Below, one piece after another: positions 7,473 through 16,003 of a stretch of DNA of 64,000 bases. Numbering within the stretch: the first letter of the stretch is position 1; each line of letters starts with the position of its first letter. Location: NCBI GenBank assembly GCA_018110925.1, contig JAGAZJ010000016.1, forward strand, positions 1-64,000, written 5' to 3'. The notes under the pieces were generated by a model. The model did no database searches, was not told the DNA's origin, and saw only the letters and a program-made list of their open reading frames with translations. Position numbers and translations under genes: made by a program. The DNA comes from Oscillospiraceae bacterium. Lineage in GTDB: Bacteria; Bacillota; Clostridia; Oscillospirales; Ruminococcaceae.

Positions 7473-8165
7473 TTACTTATCGAGCAACCTTATTATCGCA
7501 TCCAATGCCGTTCCTGCAATACCACCGAAAGGAAGAAGCTTCAAGATTTCCTTTATCACTTCTTTTGAAGCGTTCTTGACAAGCTCACTCATTCCGTCTT
7601 CAAATGAACCTGACAGTATTTTTTCAATGGCAGACATTTCCCTGTCACTGACGGACAGCTTTTTAAGTGCATTTTCGGTTTTCTCGTCAAAGGGGATGTC
7701 TTCCCCAAGGCTTTTGCACAATGCTATGAAATAATCAAGCCTGCACTGGAACAGTCTGGGATTGAGCTGGAATTCATCGAACCAGCCGTTGCTGTAGACA
7801 TAGTTCCTGACATCATTGAGCAGGTTCACATCACCGATATTCATCTGTATCAGCTTCTTGACATCATTGTAGCGTGCATTCGGGATGAGGGCAACAAACA
7901 TCTTCTTCCAGTCATAGTTCTCATACGGGTATTGAAGCTGCTTGCGCTCTTTAAGCCCACGCACCTTTGTTTCAGTTATACCAAGGTGACAGGCGATCGT
8001 ATAGTCATCAAACGGCAGGCTGTTGTCAAGACAGTGTTCGATATAGGCTGAGAATATGAGAGTATCTATATCAGCTTTCAGCATCGTTCCGAAGTTGCGG
8101 TTAAAATATCGTGCAGCTATCTTATCAAACAATGCGACTTTTTCATCCTGTGTAAAGTCCATCAT
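7473..8165 (-). CDS. Hypothetical HTH-containing protein with hydrophobic C-terminal helix
   Basis: 230 residues, not recognised. Residues about 53-75 (YTIACHLGITETKVRGLKERK) look like a helix-turn-helix. The middle is helical and charged. The C-terminal 25 residues (with KLLPFGGIAGTALDAI) form a hydrophobic, glycine-containing amphipathic helix that could sit in a membrane. It overlaps the upstream zinc-ribbon gene by four bases (ATGA), with AGGAG ahead, so the two are translationally coupled. A regulator or membrane-acting effector are both possible; neither is shown. Confidence 0.75.
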   Translation of the reverse strand: MMDFTQDEKVALFDKIAARYFNRNFGTMLKADIDTLIFSAYIEHCLDNSLPFDDYTIACHLGITETKVRGLKERKQLQYPYENYDWKKMFVALIPNARYNDVKKLIQMNIGDVNLLNDVRNYVYSNGWFDEFQLNPRLFQCRLDYFIALCKSLGEDIPFDEKTENALKKLSVSDREMSAIEKILSGSFEDGMSELVKNASKEVIKEILKLLPFGGIAGTALDAIIRLLDK

Positions 8166-9217
8166 TTCCAGCTCCTGTCTTTATAGGGGGTATCCTCGAA
8201 GCCCCTGTTTTTCAGATCATTGACCATATGGTCAAGTCTGCCCTTCCACATTTTTCTGAACCACTCCGTATGTCCGAACCATCGAACAACAGTCGGGCTT
8301 ACTGCATAATAGAGATGGATAAAGGCACGACCATACCATGTCTTTGCGAGAGAATGATCACGATAGCGGCGTAATGTCCACACTTCCGGACAATCATAGG
8401 AACCATAGACACAGGTCGCTACATAGCAACCACCATTGAGATTTGAAGACTCTTCATGCCATTCAGGATAGATTTCCAATATACGTTTCTTTTTATAATC
8501 ATTTAAAAAGTGAGTTCTATTTTGGGAGACACTGTACCACAAATCAGCATTTTTATAAAGGGTAGCAATAGTTTTCTTCGTTGGAAGAGCTGATTCTCTA
8601 CTGCCCTCTTTCCATTCCTTTGTTTCCGAGAGCATAGCTAATCCGTCACCAATTGTTTCTGCGCATTGTCCAATGATCTCACACCTTGAGGATAACTGCT
8701 TCTTTTTTTCGTCCATATTATAGCTATTATTCTGCTTCGTATACATGTCAATTAGTGTGTTTGCAGCTCCAGTAAGAATATGTAAGGAATCTCCGCCTAT
8801 TTGAGTGATTCTCAGTTGTTTTTCAGAAAACGGTATATCAGAATCCCATACAAGCTTCATTGCTTTGGGACAAGATGAAGTAAAAGTAACAACAGCGTTT
8901 TCTATATTTATCACTCTGGACTCGGCAAGCTGAAAATATGCTGCATAGAATACAGCCTCCCAGTCATTAGGTGCTATCGACAATATCTGCTGATAATACT
9001 TTAATGCGTTTGAACCGTCGTTGGTTTCCTTCGCTCTGCGTGCAAGCGTGTACAGATTATCCAGTTCATTTGACTTGTCAACCTGTACCGTTCCCTCGAT
9101 CATCAGTTTCTTTGCATCTTCCGGCGTGTATTTAGTGCCGCAGCTCTGACATACATAGAATCCATCCTGCTTTATAAGGTCACCGCTTCCGCACATTTCA
9201 CAGGCAAATCTCTTCAT
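8162..9217 (-). CDS. Zinc-ribbon / TPR-like protein with CFI-box-type C-terminus
   Basis: 351 residues from ATG 9217 (GGGAGGA upstream; an earlier ATG lacks a site). The N-terminus has a zinc ribbon, CEMCG ... CQSCG. Residues about 55-95 look like a tetratricopeptide-like helical pair (YYQQILSIAPNDWEAVF). The C-terminal 80 residues contain CYVATCVYGSYDCPEVWTLR, then RRYRDHSL and a TWYGRAFIHLYYAVSP stretch. This matches the pattern of the CFI-box C-terminal domain seen on many Firmicute proteins of unknown function. Co-transcribed and coupled with the downstream HTH protein. Its promoter overlaps a 15-base homopolymer. Function unknown. Confidence 0.75.
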   Translation of the reverse strand: MKRFACEMCGSGDLIKQDGFYVCQSCGTKYTPEDAKKLMIEGTVQVDKSNELDNLYTLARRAKETNDGSNALKYYQQILSIAPNDWEAVFYAAYFQLAESRVINIENAVVTFTSSCPKAMKLVWDSDIPFSEKQLRITQIGGDSLHILTGAANTLIDMYTKQNNSYNMDEKKKQLSSRCEIIGQCAETIGDGLAMLSETKEWKEGSRESALPTKKTIATLYKNADLWYSVSQNRTHFLNDYKKKRILEIYPEWHEESSNLNGGCYVATCVYGSYDCPEVWTLRRYRDHSLAKTWYGRAFIHLYYAVSPTVVRWFGHTEWFRKMWKGRLDHMVNDLKNRGFEDTPYKDRSWK

Positions 9218-9616
9218 AACGTCCTCCCGTATCATAGCATGAGATTTCATGCAGTCTTTCGTTCAATTATACTGCACAGGATTTACAAAAAAAAAAAAAA
9301 AGTTAATATTTCGTTAACTTTAGCGATTTTTAACGAATTTATGATATATGCAGGATACAATAAGTCAAATTGCATCCTGTTATTTCGGATCTTATCCGAT
9401 AAGTCCCACTGTGCCGCCCTCGCAGTGTTCCCGAGGGTCGAGCGGAGAACGGCATCTGTGCATAAAAAATCGTTTAATTCACATTTTTATAAAATATATT
9501 CTATTTATCTTGACAACGGCTGTATAATCTGATATAATAGTACGGTATTGGTGTTGTGGTCTATCCGCGGTACCAAGTCAGATGAATTCACATATTCATA
9601 GAAATGAGGAATACAG
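9218..9616. other. Divergent intergenic region with promoters for the zinc-ribbon gene and purA
   Basis: No gene is supported. On the minus strand TATAAT (9266-9271) lies 15 bases from a run of 15 A/T pairs (9287-9301) that would occupy the -35 position. AGTTAA and TTAACT form an inverted repeat at 9301-9319. The purA promoter is at 9510-9538. A small inverted repeat CCCTCG/CGAGGG lies near 9419-9437. Confidence 0.5.
9510..9538 (+). promoter_or_regulatory. Consensus sigma-A promoter of purA
   Basis: TTGACA at 9510-9515 and TATAAT at 9533-9538 with a 17-base spacer, giving a leader of about 70 bases before purA. Confidence 0.9.
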
Positions 9617-10891
9617 ATGTCTGCTAATATCGTTATCGGAACTCAGTGGGGCGATGAGGGCAAGGGCAAGATCATAGACCTGCTCGCATCAAGGGCTGAT
9701 GTTGTTGTACGTTCACAGGGCGGCAACAATGCAGGCCATACCGTTGCAAGCGGCGGTGAAACATACAAGCTCCACCTCATTCCATCAGGCATACTTTATA
9801 AAGATACACTCTGCCTTATCGGTGCGGGCGTAGTTCTCGACCCCAAGGATCTGCTGGGCGAGATCGACGACCTCTCCAAGAGGGGCATATCCTTTGATAA
9901 TCTGAAGATCGACCCAAGAGCACATATCACTATGCCGTGGCATATAGCTCTCGACGGTCTTTCGGAGAAGTTCAGGGGCAATAAGGACATCGGCACCACA
10001 CACAGGGGCATAGGTCCTGCGTATATGGACAAGTATGAGAGAAGCGGCATACGCTTCTATGACCTTGTAAACCCTGAGCTTTTCAGAGAAAAGGCTATGA
10101 GCACAGGCAGGCTCAAAAACGAGATAATAACCAAGGTGTACGGCGGCGAGGCTATCGACCTTGAAGCTGTCATAGAGGAGTATATCGGCTATGGCCAGCG
10201 CCTGAAGAGCCACATGGCTGACGTTTCGGTGCTTACATACGAGGCTAACAAGGCAGGCAAGACCATACTCTTTGAGGGTGCTCAGGCCACGCTTCTTGAT
10301 ATAGACTTCGGCACATATCCCTATGTTACAAGCTCTCATCCTCTTTCGGCAGGTGCCTGCATCGGTTCGGGCGTCGGCCCCATGATGATAAACGGCATCT
10401 ACGGCGTTGCCAAGGCTTACACCACAAGAGTGGGCAAGGGTCCTTTCCCCACAGAGCTTTTTGATGCAACAGGCGATTATATCAGGGATAAGGGTCATGA
10501 GTTCGGCACTATCACCGGCAGACCCAGACGCACAGGCTGGTTCGATTCTGTCATAGTTCGCCATGCAGTAAGAGTAAACGGTCTTTCCGCGCTCTGCATA
10601 AACAAGCTGGATACTCTTGCAGGCCTTGATACTCTGAAGGTATGCGTTGCCTACAAGAAGCCCGACGGCAGTGTGATAAAGGATTTCCCGCCCACGCTCG
10701 AAGGGCTTGAGGGCTGTGAACCCGTATATGAGGAATTTCCCGGATTTACCTGCGACATTTCCGACAGCAGGAAGTTTGAGGATCTCCCCGAGGTGTGCCG
10801 CAGCTATATAGCAAGGCTCGAAGAGCTGTGCGAATGCCCCGTAAAAATGGTCGGTGTTGGTCCCGACAGAACACAGATAATCGAGAGATAA
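9617..10891 (+). CDS. purA: Adenylosuccinate synthetase
   Basis: 424 residues. Joins IMP and aspartate to adenylosuccinate using GTP, the first committed step of AMP synthesis, in the cytoplasm. The N-terminal GTP loop GDEGKGK with catalytic Asp, then GGNNAGHTV, is diagnostic. Also seen are the IMP-binding GTTHRGIGPAYMDK, the FEGAQ segment and the C-terminal TGRPRRTGW and NKLDTL (guanine-binding NKxD). Length is that of the family. The start has a GAGGAA site. Alone in its transcript, between a strong promoter and a terminator. Codon use is strongly biased, as expected for a well-expressed gene. Confidence 0.97.
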   Translation: MSANIVIGTQWGDEGKGKIIDLLASRADVVVRSQGGNNAGHTVASGGETYKLHLIPSGILYKDTLCLIGAGVVLDPKDLLGEIDDLSKRGISFDNLKIDPRAHITMPWHIALDGLSEKFRGNKDIGTTHRGIGPAYMDKYERSGIRFYDLVNPELFREKAMSTGRLKNEIITKVYGGEAIDLEAVIEEYIGYGQRLKSHMADVSVLTYEANKAGKTILFEGAQATLLDIDFGTYPYVTSSHPLSAGACIGSGVGPMMINGIYGVAKAYTTRVGKGPFPTELFDATGDYIRDKGHEFGTITGRPRRTGWFDSVIVRHAVRVNGLSALCINKLDTLAGLDTLKVCVAYKKPDGSVIKDFPPTLEGLEGCEPVYEEFPGFTCDISDSRKFEDLPEVCRSYIARLEELCECPVKMVGVGPDRTQIIER

Positions 10892-10895
10892 TGTG

Positions 10896-10927
10896 TGTGC
10901 CCGATGATGAGTCGGGCACATTCTTTA
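10896..10927 (+). terminator. purA terminator
   Basis: GTGCCCGA, seven-base loop, TCGGGCAC, then ATTCTTTAT. Begins a few bases after the purA stop. Confidence 0.75.
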
Positions 10928-10951
10928 TGTGTTCGGTCGATCACATATTGC

Positions 10952-10980
10952 TTGACATGAGCTGACTTTTGGTGTATAAT
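10952..10980 (+). promoter_or_regulatory. Consensus promoter of the hydrolase gene
   Basis: TTGACA at 10952-10957, 17 bases, TATAAT at 10975-10980. Gives a roughly 45-base leader. Confidence 0.88.
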
Positions 10981-11030
10981 TCAGTTCAGAAAGACTGCTT
11001 TATGATGTTCGTATGAAGGAAGGGGCTTGT

Positions 11031-11939
11031 ATGAAACACGCTGATTTCAATATGAAAGAGCATGGCTTTGTCGGTCATCTGTCTGAGCCTGACGGCGGCA
11101 GTGACAGAGCTGTCATAATAGTTATGGGCGGCGAGCAGAGTATGCTCCCCGGAACGGTTTTCGCCGACAGATTTGCCGATTACGGCATAACAGGCCTCGC
11201 CGTGTCGCTTTTCGGCGCTGAGGGACTGCCTGATTCTCCCGATAATATCCCGGTGGATATGTTTGCATATGCGGCAGAGTATCTGCGCAAGGAGAAGCAT
11301 ATAAGCAGGATCAGCATATACGGTCAGTCTATGGGCTCTATCTTCGCCACCCTCGCCGCTCAGTGCGTGGGAGGATTTGAAAATCTGATACTGGTGTCAC
11401 CCACCCATGTGCCCTTTGAGGGAACACTCTCCGACCGCCGTACAACCACGGGCAGGAGCGTCGCCACATGGCAGGGCAAGGATATACCCTTTGTGAAGCC
11501 CGATTTTCTTTCTGAGAATATTAAAAGATATTCCCGTCACCGTGCCGCATCGTGCAGTGTAACGGGAATGTGGAAAGCATTCTATAAAGCATATCAGGAC
11601 AGGGAAGCTGTCAGAAAGGCGTGGCTCCACCCCGAGAGATCCTTTGCAAGGATACTTCTCATCGCAGGGGAAATGGACGAGATGTGGCCGTCCTCACTGT
11701 CGGTCATGGCTATAAACGCCTATCTTGTAAAGAAGAATTATCCCAAGGATTTCAAGGTGGTCATATACCCCAAGGGGAGCCACCTGTGCGGTCTTGTGCC
11801 GAACAGGGAAAGAGAAAAGAAGCTGTATGCGGGTCTGCCGTTCATCGGCTTTGTATACAGAAGCTTCGGTCTGTATCTGAGAGATAATATGAAATATCTT
11901 GAACAGTGTGAACATGAGATAATCGAATGGCTCGCATAG
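11031..11939 (+). CDS. Alpha/beta hydrolase (acyl-thioester hydrolase / dienelactone hydrolase-like)
   Basis: 302 residues from ATG 11031, chosen because GGAAGGGG lies just ahead; an ATG 18 bases earlier has no site. The nucleophile elbow YGQSMGS gives the catalytic Ser. The acid is probably Asp in AGEMDEMWPS and the base His in KGSHLCG, the order seen in BAAT-C/dienelactone-type hydrolases. The start HGFVGHLSEPDGGSDRAVIIVMGG resembles the strand before the oxyanion loop of that group. No signal peptide, so cytoplasmic. The substrate cannot be read from the sequence. Monocistronic. Confidence 0.8.
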   Translation: MKHADFNMKEHGFVGHLSEPDGGSDRAVIIVMGGEQSMLPGTVFADRFADYGITGLAVSLFGAEGLPDSPDNIPVDMFAYAAEYLRKEKHISRISIYGQSMGSIFATLAAQCVGGFENLILVSPTHVPFEGTLSDRRTTTGRSVATWQGKDIPFVKPDFLSENIKRYSRHRAASCSVTGMWKAFYKAYQDREAVRKAWLHPERSFARILLIAGEMDEMWPSSLSVMAINAYLVKKNYPKDFKVVIYPKGSHLCGLVPNREREKKLYAGLPFIGFVYRSFGLYLRDNMKYLEQCEHEIIEWLA

Positions 11940-12009
11940 CGAGACATATGGCTTGCGGAGTGTGACAGACCCCTCGTTTTGCGTGACGTCGCCGAACATC
12001 TATATGTAT

Positions 12010-12044
12010 AAAAAACAGCAAGGCTTTTCGTCTTGCTGTTTTTT
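12010..12044 (+). terminator. Bidirectional terminator between the hydrolase gene and thiN
   Basis: AAAAAACAGCAAG, eight-base loop, CTTGCTGTTTTTT. Serves the rightward hydrolase gene and the long leftward operon that ends with thiN. Confidence 0.92.
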
Positions 12045-12080
12045 GATCTGTATTCAACCATACGAAGTTCTTTATCAAAC

Positions 12081-12665
12081 TCACTTATCCATTATCATCA
12101 GCACATCACCGCAGATGACCTTTATGCCGAAAGCCCCGTCTGCACGGTTGCTGACCCCCAGCGGGAATGTGCGTTCAAGCGTGAACCTGCCGCTGTATCT
12201 TGCTCCCGTTATCTCGACATCAGCAGTATCCGACAGGGCAAACAACGAGAAATATCCCTCGTGAACGTAAGTTCCCTCGGAGCAGAGCCTTACTGTGCAG
12301 TCATCCCCTGCAAGCACCGCATCCGCACCCTGTGAACGTGCATAGACAAGGGTCTGTATGTTTGCTATGGTGTGACTCAGCCTGCCGCCCATGCCGCCGT
12401 AGATGATAAGCTCATCACACCCGACGGAGGCGGCTTTTTTCACGGCGAGCATGGTGTCTGTATCGTCCTTCTCACAGGGCACGACAACTACATTATCACC
12501 GTCGGGCACATAGCCCAGACTGTCAAAATCCCCTATGACCATATCAGGGACTATCCCCTGCTCCGTGCAGTATCTCAGCCCTCTGTCCGCCGCTATCACC
12601 AGTGAGCCCTCGGGCACGTCTATCCTGCATTGATCACCGCCGCCGACTATCACCGCTTTTCCCAT
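12081..12665 (-). CDS. thiN: Thiamine pyrophosphokinase
   Basis: 194 residues. Transfers pyrophosphate from ATP to thiamine to make the cofactor TPP. Motifs in order are AADRG near residue 25, VIGDFDSLG near 43, the KDDTDTMLAV metal-binding stretch, GGRLSHTIAN and, near the end, PLGVSNRADG. Length fits. Its start overlaps the end of rsgA by 16 bases. Last gene of the operon, as in Bacillus subtilis, but rpe, which lies between rsgA and thiN there, is absent here. Confidence 0.92.
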   Translation of the reverse strand: MGKAVIVGGGDQCRIDVPEGSLVIAADRGLRYCTEQGIVPDMVIGDFDSLGYVPDGDNVVVVPCEKDDTDTMLAVKKAASVGCDELIIYGGMGGRLSHTIANIQTLVYARSQGADAVLAGDDCTVRLCSEGTYVHEGYFSLFALSDTADVEITGARYSGRFTLERTFPLGVSNRADGAFGIKVICGDVLMIMDK

Positions 12666-13510
12666 TCTTTTATGCTCCCTGCTTCCTCATACATCTGCAA
12701 ATAGCTCCTGTGTCTGGACAGGGCTATATCTCCCCTCTGCACCGCATCGAGCACGGCACAGTCCTTTTCCTTGGTGTGTGTGCAGTCGGCAAACCTGCAT
12801 TTGCCCTCATACTCCTCAAATTCACGGAAGCAGTATTTCAACTCCGCCCTCGTCACTCTGGCGTATTGCAGATAGTCAAATGACGAAAAGCCAGGCGTGT
12901 CGGCGATATACCCGCCGAACAGCTTGTACAGCCTTGACACTCTTGTGGTGTGTCTGCCTCTTCCCAGCTTTTTGCTGATATGCGCCGTTTCAAGGGAAAG
13001 TTCGGGGGCAATGAAATTGAGAAGAGTGGATTTGCCCACCCCGGTATTTCCCGTGAAAGCGCATACATTACCGTTTATCAGCTCTTTTATCGGCTCGGTG
13101 GATGCGCTGTCCTGATAGTCACAGACAAAGACGGGTATGCCTATCGAGGAATAGACCGCCGGTATGTATTCATTGGTGGCAAGGTCGTTCTTTGTCAGCG
13201 CCACAGCAGGAGCAATACCCTTGTATTCGCACACTGCGATGAACTTGTCAAGGAGCATCGTATCGGGGGACGGCTCACAGGTCGATATGACAAATATCAT
13301 CACGTCGATATTCGCAAGGGGGGGACGTATTATGCTGTTTTTACGCTCATATATGCTGTCGATCACATCTCCCGTGATGTCACACCTGTCCCCTGCGCAG
13401 GGAGAGATCCCGTTTTTGCGGAACACGCCCCTTGCCTTGCAGGTGAGCACGCCCTCCCCGGTTTCTACGGTATAACTGCCTCCGAGACAGTCAAGGATAA
13501 GTCCTTCCAT
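12650..13510 (-). CDS. rsgA: Ribosome small-subunit biogenesis GTPase RsgA
   Basis: 286 residues from ATG 13510. A circularly permuted GTPase that acts in late 30S assembly. It begins with an OB-fold (MEGLILDCLGGSYTV), then G4-like TKNDL, the P-loop GNTGVGKSTLLN, DTPGFSS, and a C-terminal zinc site with CRFADCTHTKEKDCAV. The frame is open 51 codons further upstream through an intergenic hairpin, but the family start and the AAAGGGTG site favour 13510. The ribosome site directly follows the T-run of a terminator, which suggests partial read-through control. Confidence 0.93.
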   Translation of the reverse strand: MEGLILDCLGGSYTVETGEGVLTCKARGVFRKNGISPCAGDRCDITGDVIDSIYERKNSIIRPPLANIDVMIFVISTCEPSPDTMLLDKFIAVCEYKGIAPAVALTKNDLATNEYIPAVYSSIGIPVFVCDYQDSASTEPIKELINGNVCAFTGNTGVGKSTLLNFIAPELSLETAHISKKLGRGRHTTRVSRLYKLFGGYIADTPGFSSFDYLQYARVTRAELKYCFREFEEYEGKCRFADCTHTKEKDCAVLDAVQRGDIALSRHRSYLQMYEEAGSIKEWEKR

Positions 13511-13522
13511 AAATACACCCTT

Positions 13523-13552
13523 TAAAAATGAGGCAAGAATTGCTCTTGCCTC
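13523..13552 (-). terminator. Terminator/attenuator directly before rsgA
   Basis: Minus strand GAGGCAAGA, five-base loop, TCTTGCCTC, then ATTTTTAAA. The T-run runs straight into the rsgA ribosome site, so it lies inside the operon and would reduce rsgA-thiN expression or be regulated. It follows the structured element at 13562-13655. Confidence 0.7.
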
Positions 13553-13561
13553 TTGTTTATA

Positions 13562-13655
13562 ATACTGATTTCTGACCGGTGTATAGACAAGAAGCAAGCC
13601 GCAAATGCTTGAGTATAAGGGATTTGAGACTTGGAGATTGTCTATACATCGAGAA
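13562..13655 (-). ncRNA. Candidate structured RNA element, copy A (strand uncertain)
   Basis: Shares with 50339-50429 the blocks ATACTGATTTCTGAC, CAAGCCGCAAATGCTT and ATCGAGAAA (given on the plus strand). A 14-pair outer stem joins 13577-13590 with 13638-13651 (one G-T pair). An inner CAAG/CTTG pairing lies at 13595-13598 and 13630-13633. In the other copy the outer stem is kept with changed bases. Minus orientation is assumed because both copies then lie in leaders (rsgA here, the binding-protein gene there). Not matched to any riboswitch class I know. Confidence 0.5.
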
Positions 13656-13665
13656 AAAATCATTA

Positions 13666-15879
13666 TCAGTTGCCGCCGATGTTGTCCCAGAATCCTCCGC
13701 CCGGATTTATGATATCCGCAGGATCGACAAAGTCTGTCTCAAAAGGAACATCGGGTATTATCTCTATAAGCTCCTCTGTCTCGCTCGTGGTCGCAGCCTG
13801 TGCGGGATAAAGCGTGCGGAGCAGGTCGGAGTCAAACTCCGTCTCGGTGATAGCGCCCGTGTTGAAATCAACGTTGTACTCTGCCACCTTATGTGCGTGT
13901 CCGTCCTCTGTAACGGTCTCAACAACGACCTTCTGTATCTCCTGACCCTTGACGGGGATGTTTATCGTTGCCACATAGCCGATATTGTCTATCGTCGTCG
14001 TGCCTGAAAGGTTGCCGCCCACATACGCATTGAATACCGCAGGTCCGTCCAGTCCCTCGGGGACTGTGAATGTGATGTTCTGTGTGGTGGTGGGCACCTC
14101 GCCGGACGAATATGTGATTATGACCGTCTGCTTCGGGTTCACGATATTGGGTTCGCCTTCCTCATCCGTGGGAGGTATGCTCTGTGCCGTTACCTCGTTT
14201 GCGGGTGCTACGGAGTCTTCCTTCTCGGATACTACCGTGAAGCCCTTGCCCTCAAGGAGCTGTACCGCTTCAACCAACTCCATGCCCACAACATCGGGCA
14301 TCACTATGTCGTATTCCTCAGGGCCGAGGCTGACGTATACAAGCACTGTCGAACCGACCTCAACGAGAGTGTTTCTCTCAGGGTCTGTCTTTATGACGTG
14401 ATTTGCTTCCTCATCGCTGTTTTGCATAACGAGCGAATATTTAAGTCCCTGTCCCTCTATCATGGATGTGGCGGTGTTTGCCTCGATGGTGTAAGTGTTG
14501 GGAACATTGACCATTCGTGCGCCCTTGCTGACCACTGCACGAACCTCGGAGTTGCCGACCATAATGGGCGAGTCCTTCTTAGGCGAGTGAGATATGATCG
14601 TACCGGCGGGGAAGTCGGGGTTGTATTCTTCCTTCTCCACCACAAGACTGAAGGAGTCCTCATACCTGCTTCGCATCTCGTTGAAGTCACGACCCACAAG
14701 GTCTACCATGGGCTGTGTCTGGGTAGTGCCGCCGTTTGTAAATTCCTTTGCGACCACAATTGCAATAAATACTGCAACGATTATGATAACAGCCGCCGCA
14801 ATCGCCGTGAGCGCCACGACAAAGTAGGAAGACTTTGATACCTCTTCCTCCTCATCATCGTCATCGTCGTCGTCATCATCGTATTCTTCATACTCGGGCT
14901 CGGGCTTTCTGCGTTTTCTGGGCTTGTCGTCCTCGCTCATGTGTCTCGGTTTTCTGTCAGCCTCCTTTTCATCGGAGGGCTTGTCGAAATACTGTGTCTT
15001 TTCCTCGCTCTCATTCTCTGCGGCGGGAAGGTCGTATTCAAACACCATGCTGGGATCTCTCTTGAAATCCTCTATGTCCTTTATCATCTCCGATGCGGAC
15101 TGATAGCGCTTTGAAGCGTCTTTCTGCATTGCTCTCATCACAATCTCATCGAGCCCGTCGGGGATGGAATCATTTATCCTCTTGGGTCTCCTGGGCGTGG
15201 TCTGCATATGCATGAGTGCGACAGCTATCGGTGTATCGCCGTCAAAGGGCTTGACACCCGTGAGCATCTCATACAGCATCACGCCTACGGAGTATATATC
15301 GCTCTTTTCGTCGGTTATGTCTCCTCTTGCCTGTTCGGGGCTTATGTAGTGTACGCTGCCTATGGCCTTGTCAGACATCGTCTTGCCCTCTTCACGGGCA
15401 AAGCGTGCTATGCCGAAGTCCATGACCTTTATGGTGCCGTCCGGGAACAGCATTATATTCTGCGGCTTAATGTCCCTGTGGACTATGCCCCTGTCATGCG
15501 CGTGCTGCAGGGCACGGAGTATCTGGGTTATAAAATGCACGGAATCCTTCCATTTCAAAGCGCCCTGCTGCTCCATGAATTCCTTGAGTGTTATCCCGTC
15601 GATATACTCCATGACTATGAACTGTATCTTGTCCGAAAAGCCCACGTCGTATATCTTGACTATGTTCGGATGACTGAGGACTGCGATCGCCTTAGACTCA
15701 TTCCTGAAACGCCTTACAAAATCGTCATTGTCAGCATACTCGTTCTTGAGTATCTTTACAGCGACCGTCCTGTTCTCAAGCAGGTCTACAGCCTTATAGA
15801 CCTCGGCCATTCCCCCGATACCGATAAGCTCGGTTATCTCGTAACGGCCGTCCAGCTTGCGTCCGATGATCTTATCCAT
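13666..15879 (-). CDS. prkC: PASTA-domain serine/threonine protein kinase
   Basis: 737 residues. Membrane Ser/Thr kinase that senses cell wall fragments or lipid II and controls growth and wall synthesis. Kinase domain 1-270 with GIGGMAEVY, the VAVKIL lysine, HRDIKPQN and DFGIAR. Then a charged linker with a run of Asp and Glu (about 325-345), one membrane helix (about 350-372), three PASTA repeats (about 385-605) and a C-terminal beta domain rich in Thr. The third PASTA begins IVMPDVVGM. Follows its phosphatase gene prpC by about 120 bases, the usual pairing. Confidence 0.95.
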   Translation of the reverse strand: MDKIIGRKLDGRYEITELIGIGGMAEVYKAVDLLENRTVAVKILKNEYADNDDFVRRFRNESKAIAVLSHPNIVKIYDVGFSDKIQFIVMEYIDGITLKEFMEQQGALKWKDSVHFITQILRALQHAHDRGIVHRDIKPQNIMLFPDGTIKVMDFGIARFAREEGKTMSDKAIGSVHYISPEQARGDITDEKSDIYSVGVMLYEMLTGVKPFDGDTPIAVALMHMQTTPRRPKRINDSIPDGLDEIVMRAMQKDASKRYQSASEMIKDIEDFKRDPSMVFEYDLPAAENESEEKTQYFDKPSDEKEADRKPRHMSEDDKPRKRRKPEPEYEEYDDDDDDDDDEEEEVSKSSYFVVALTAIAAAVIIIVAVFIAIVVAKEFTNGGTTQTQPMVDLVGRDFNEMRSRYEDSFSLVVEKEEYNPDFPAGTIISHSPKKDSPIMVGNSEVRAVVSKGARMVNVPNTYTIEANTATSMIEGQGLKYSLVMQNSDEEANHVIKTDPERNTLVEVGSTVLVYVSLGPEEYDIVMPDVVGMELVEAVQLLEGKGFTVVSEKEDSVAPANEVTAQSIPPTDEEGEPNIVNPKQTVIITYSSGEVPTTTQNITFTVPEGLDGPAVFNAYVGGNLSGTTTIDNIGYVATINIPVKGQEIQKVVVETVTEDGHAHKVAEYNVDFNTGAITETEFDSDLLRTLYPAQAATTSETEELIEIIPDVPFETDFVDPADIINPGGGFWDNIGGN

Positions 15880-16003
15880 TGAGTTTCACTCCATATTCCG
15901 GATAAGCGTTATCCGCTATCCTCTTAAAATCTTTCTTTCCAAAAGCGTGTCTGTGTCATGCATAGCCCCACACCATACCCCGCTCAGTGCGGGCAGGTAT
16001 CCA

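Noticed and set aside
9785-10921. Long open frame antisense to purA
   Set aside because: It is a by-product of the biased codon use in purA; it has no ribosome site and its product resembles no protein family.
11953-12335. Plus-strand frames over the thiN region as extra genes
   Set aside because: They lie opposite thiN or cross the bidirectional terminator, have no ribosome site and no recognisable product.
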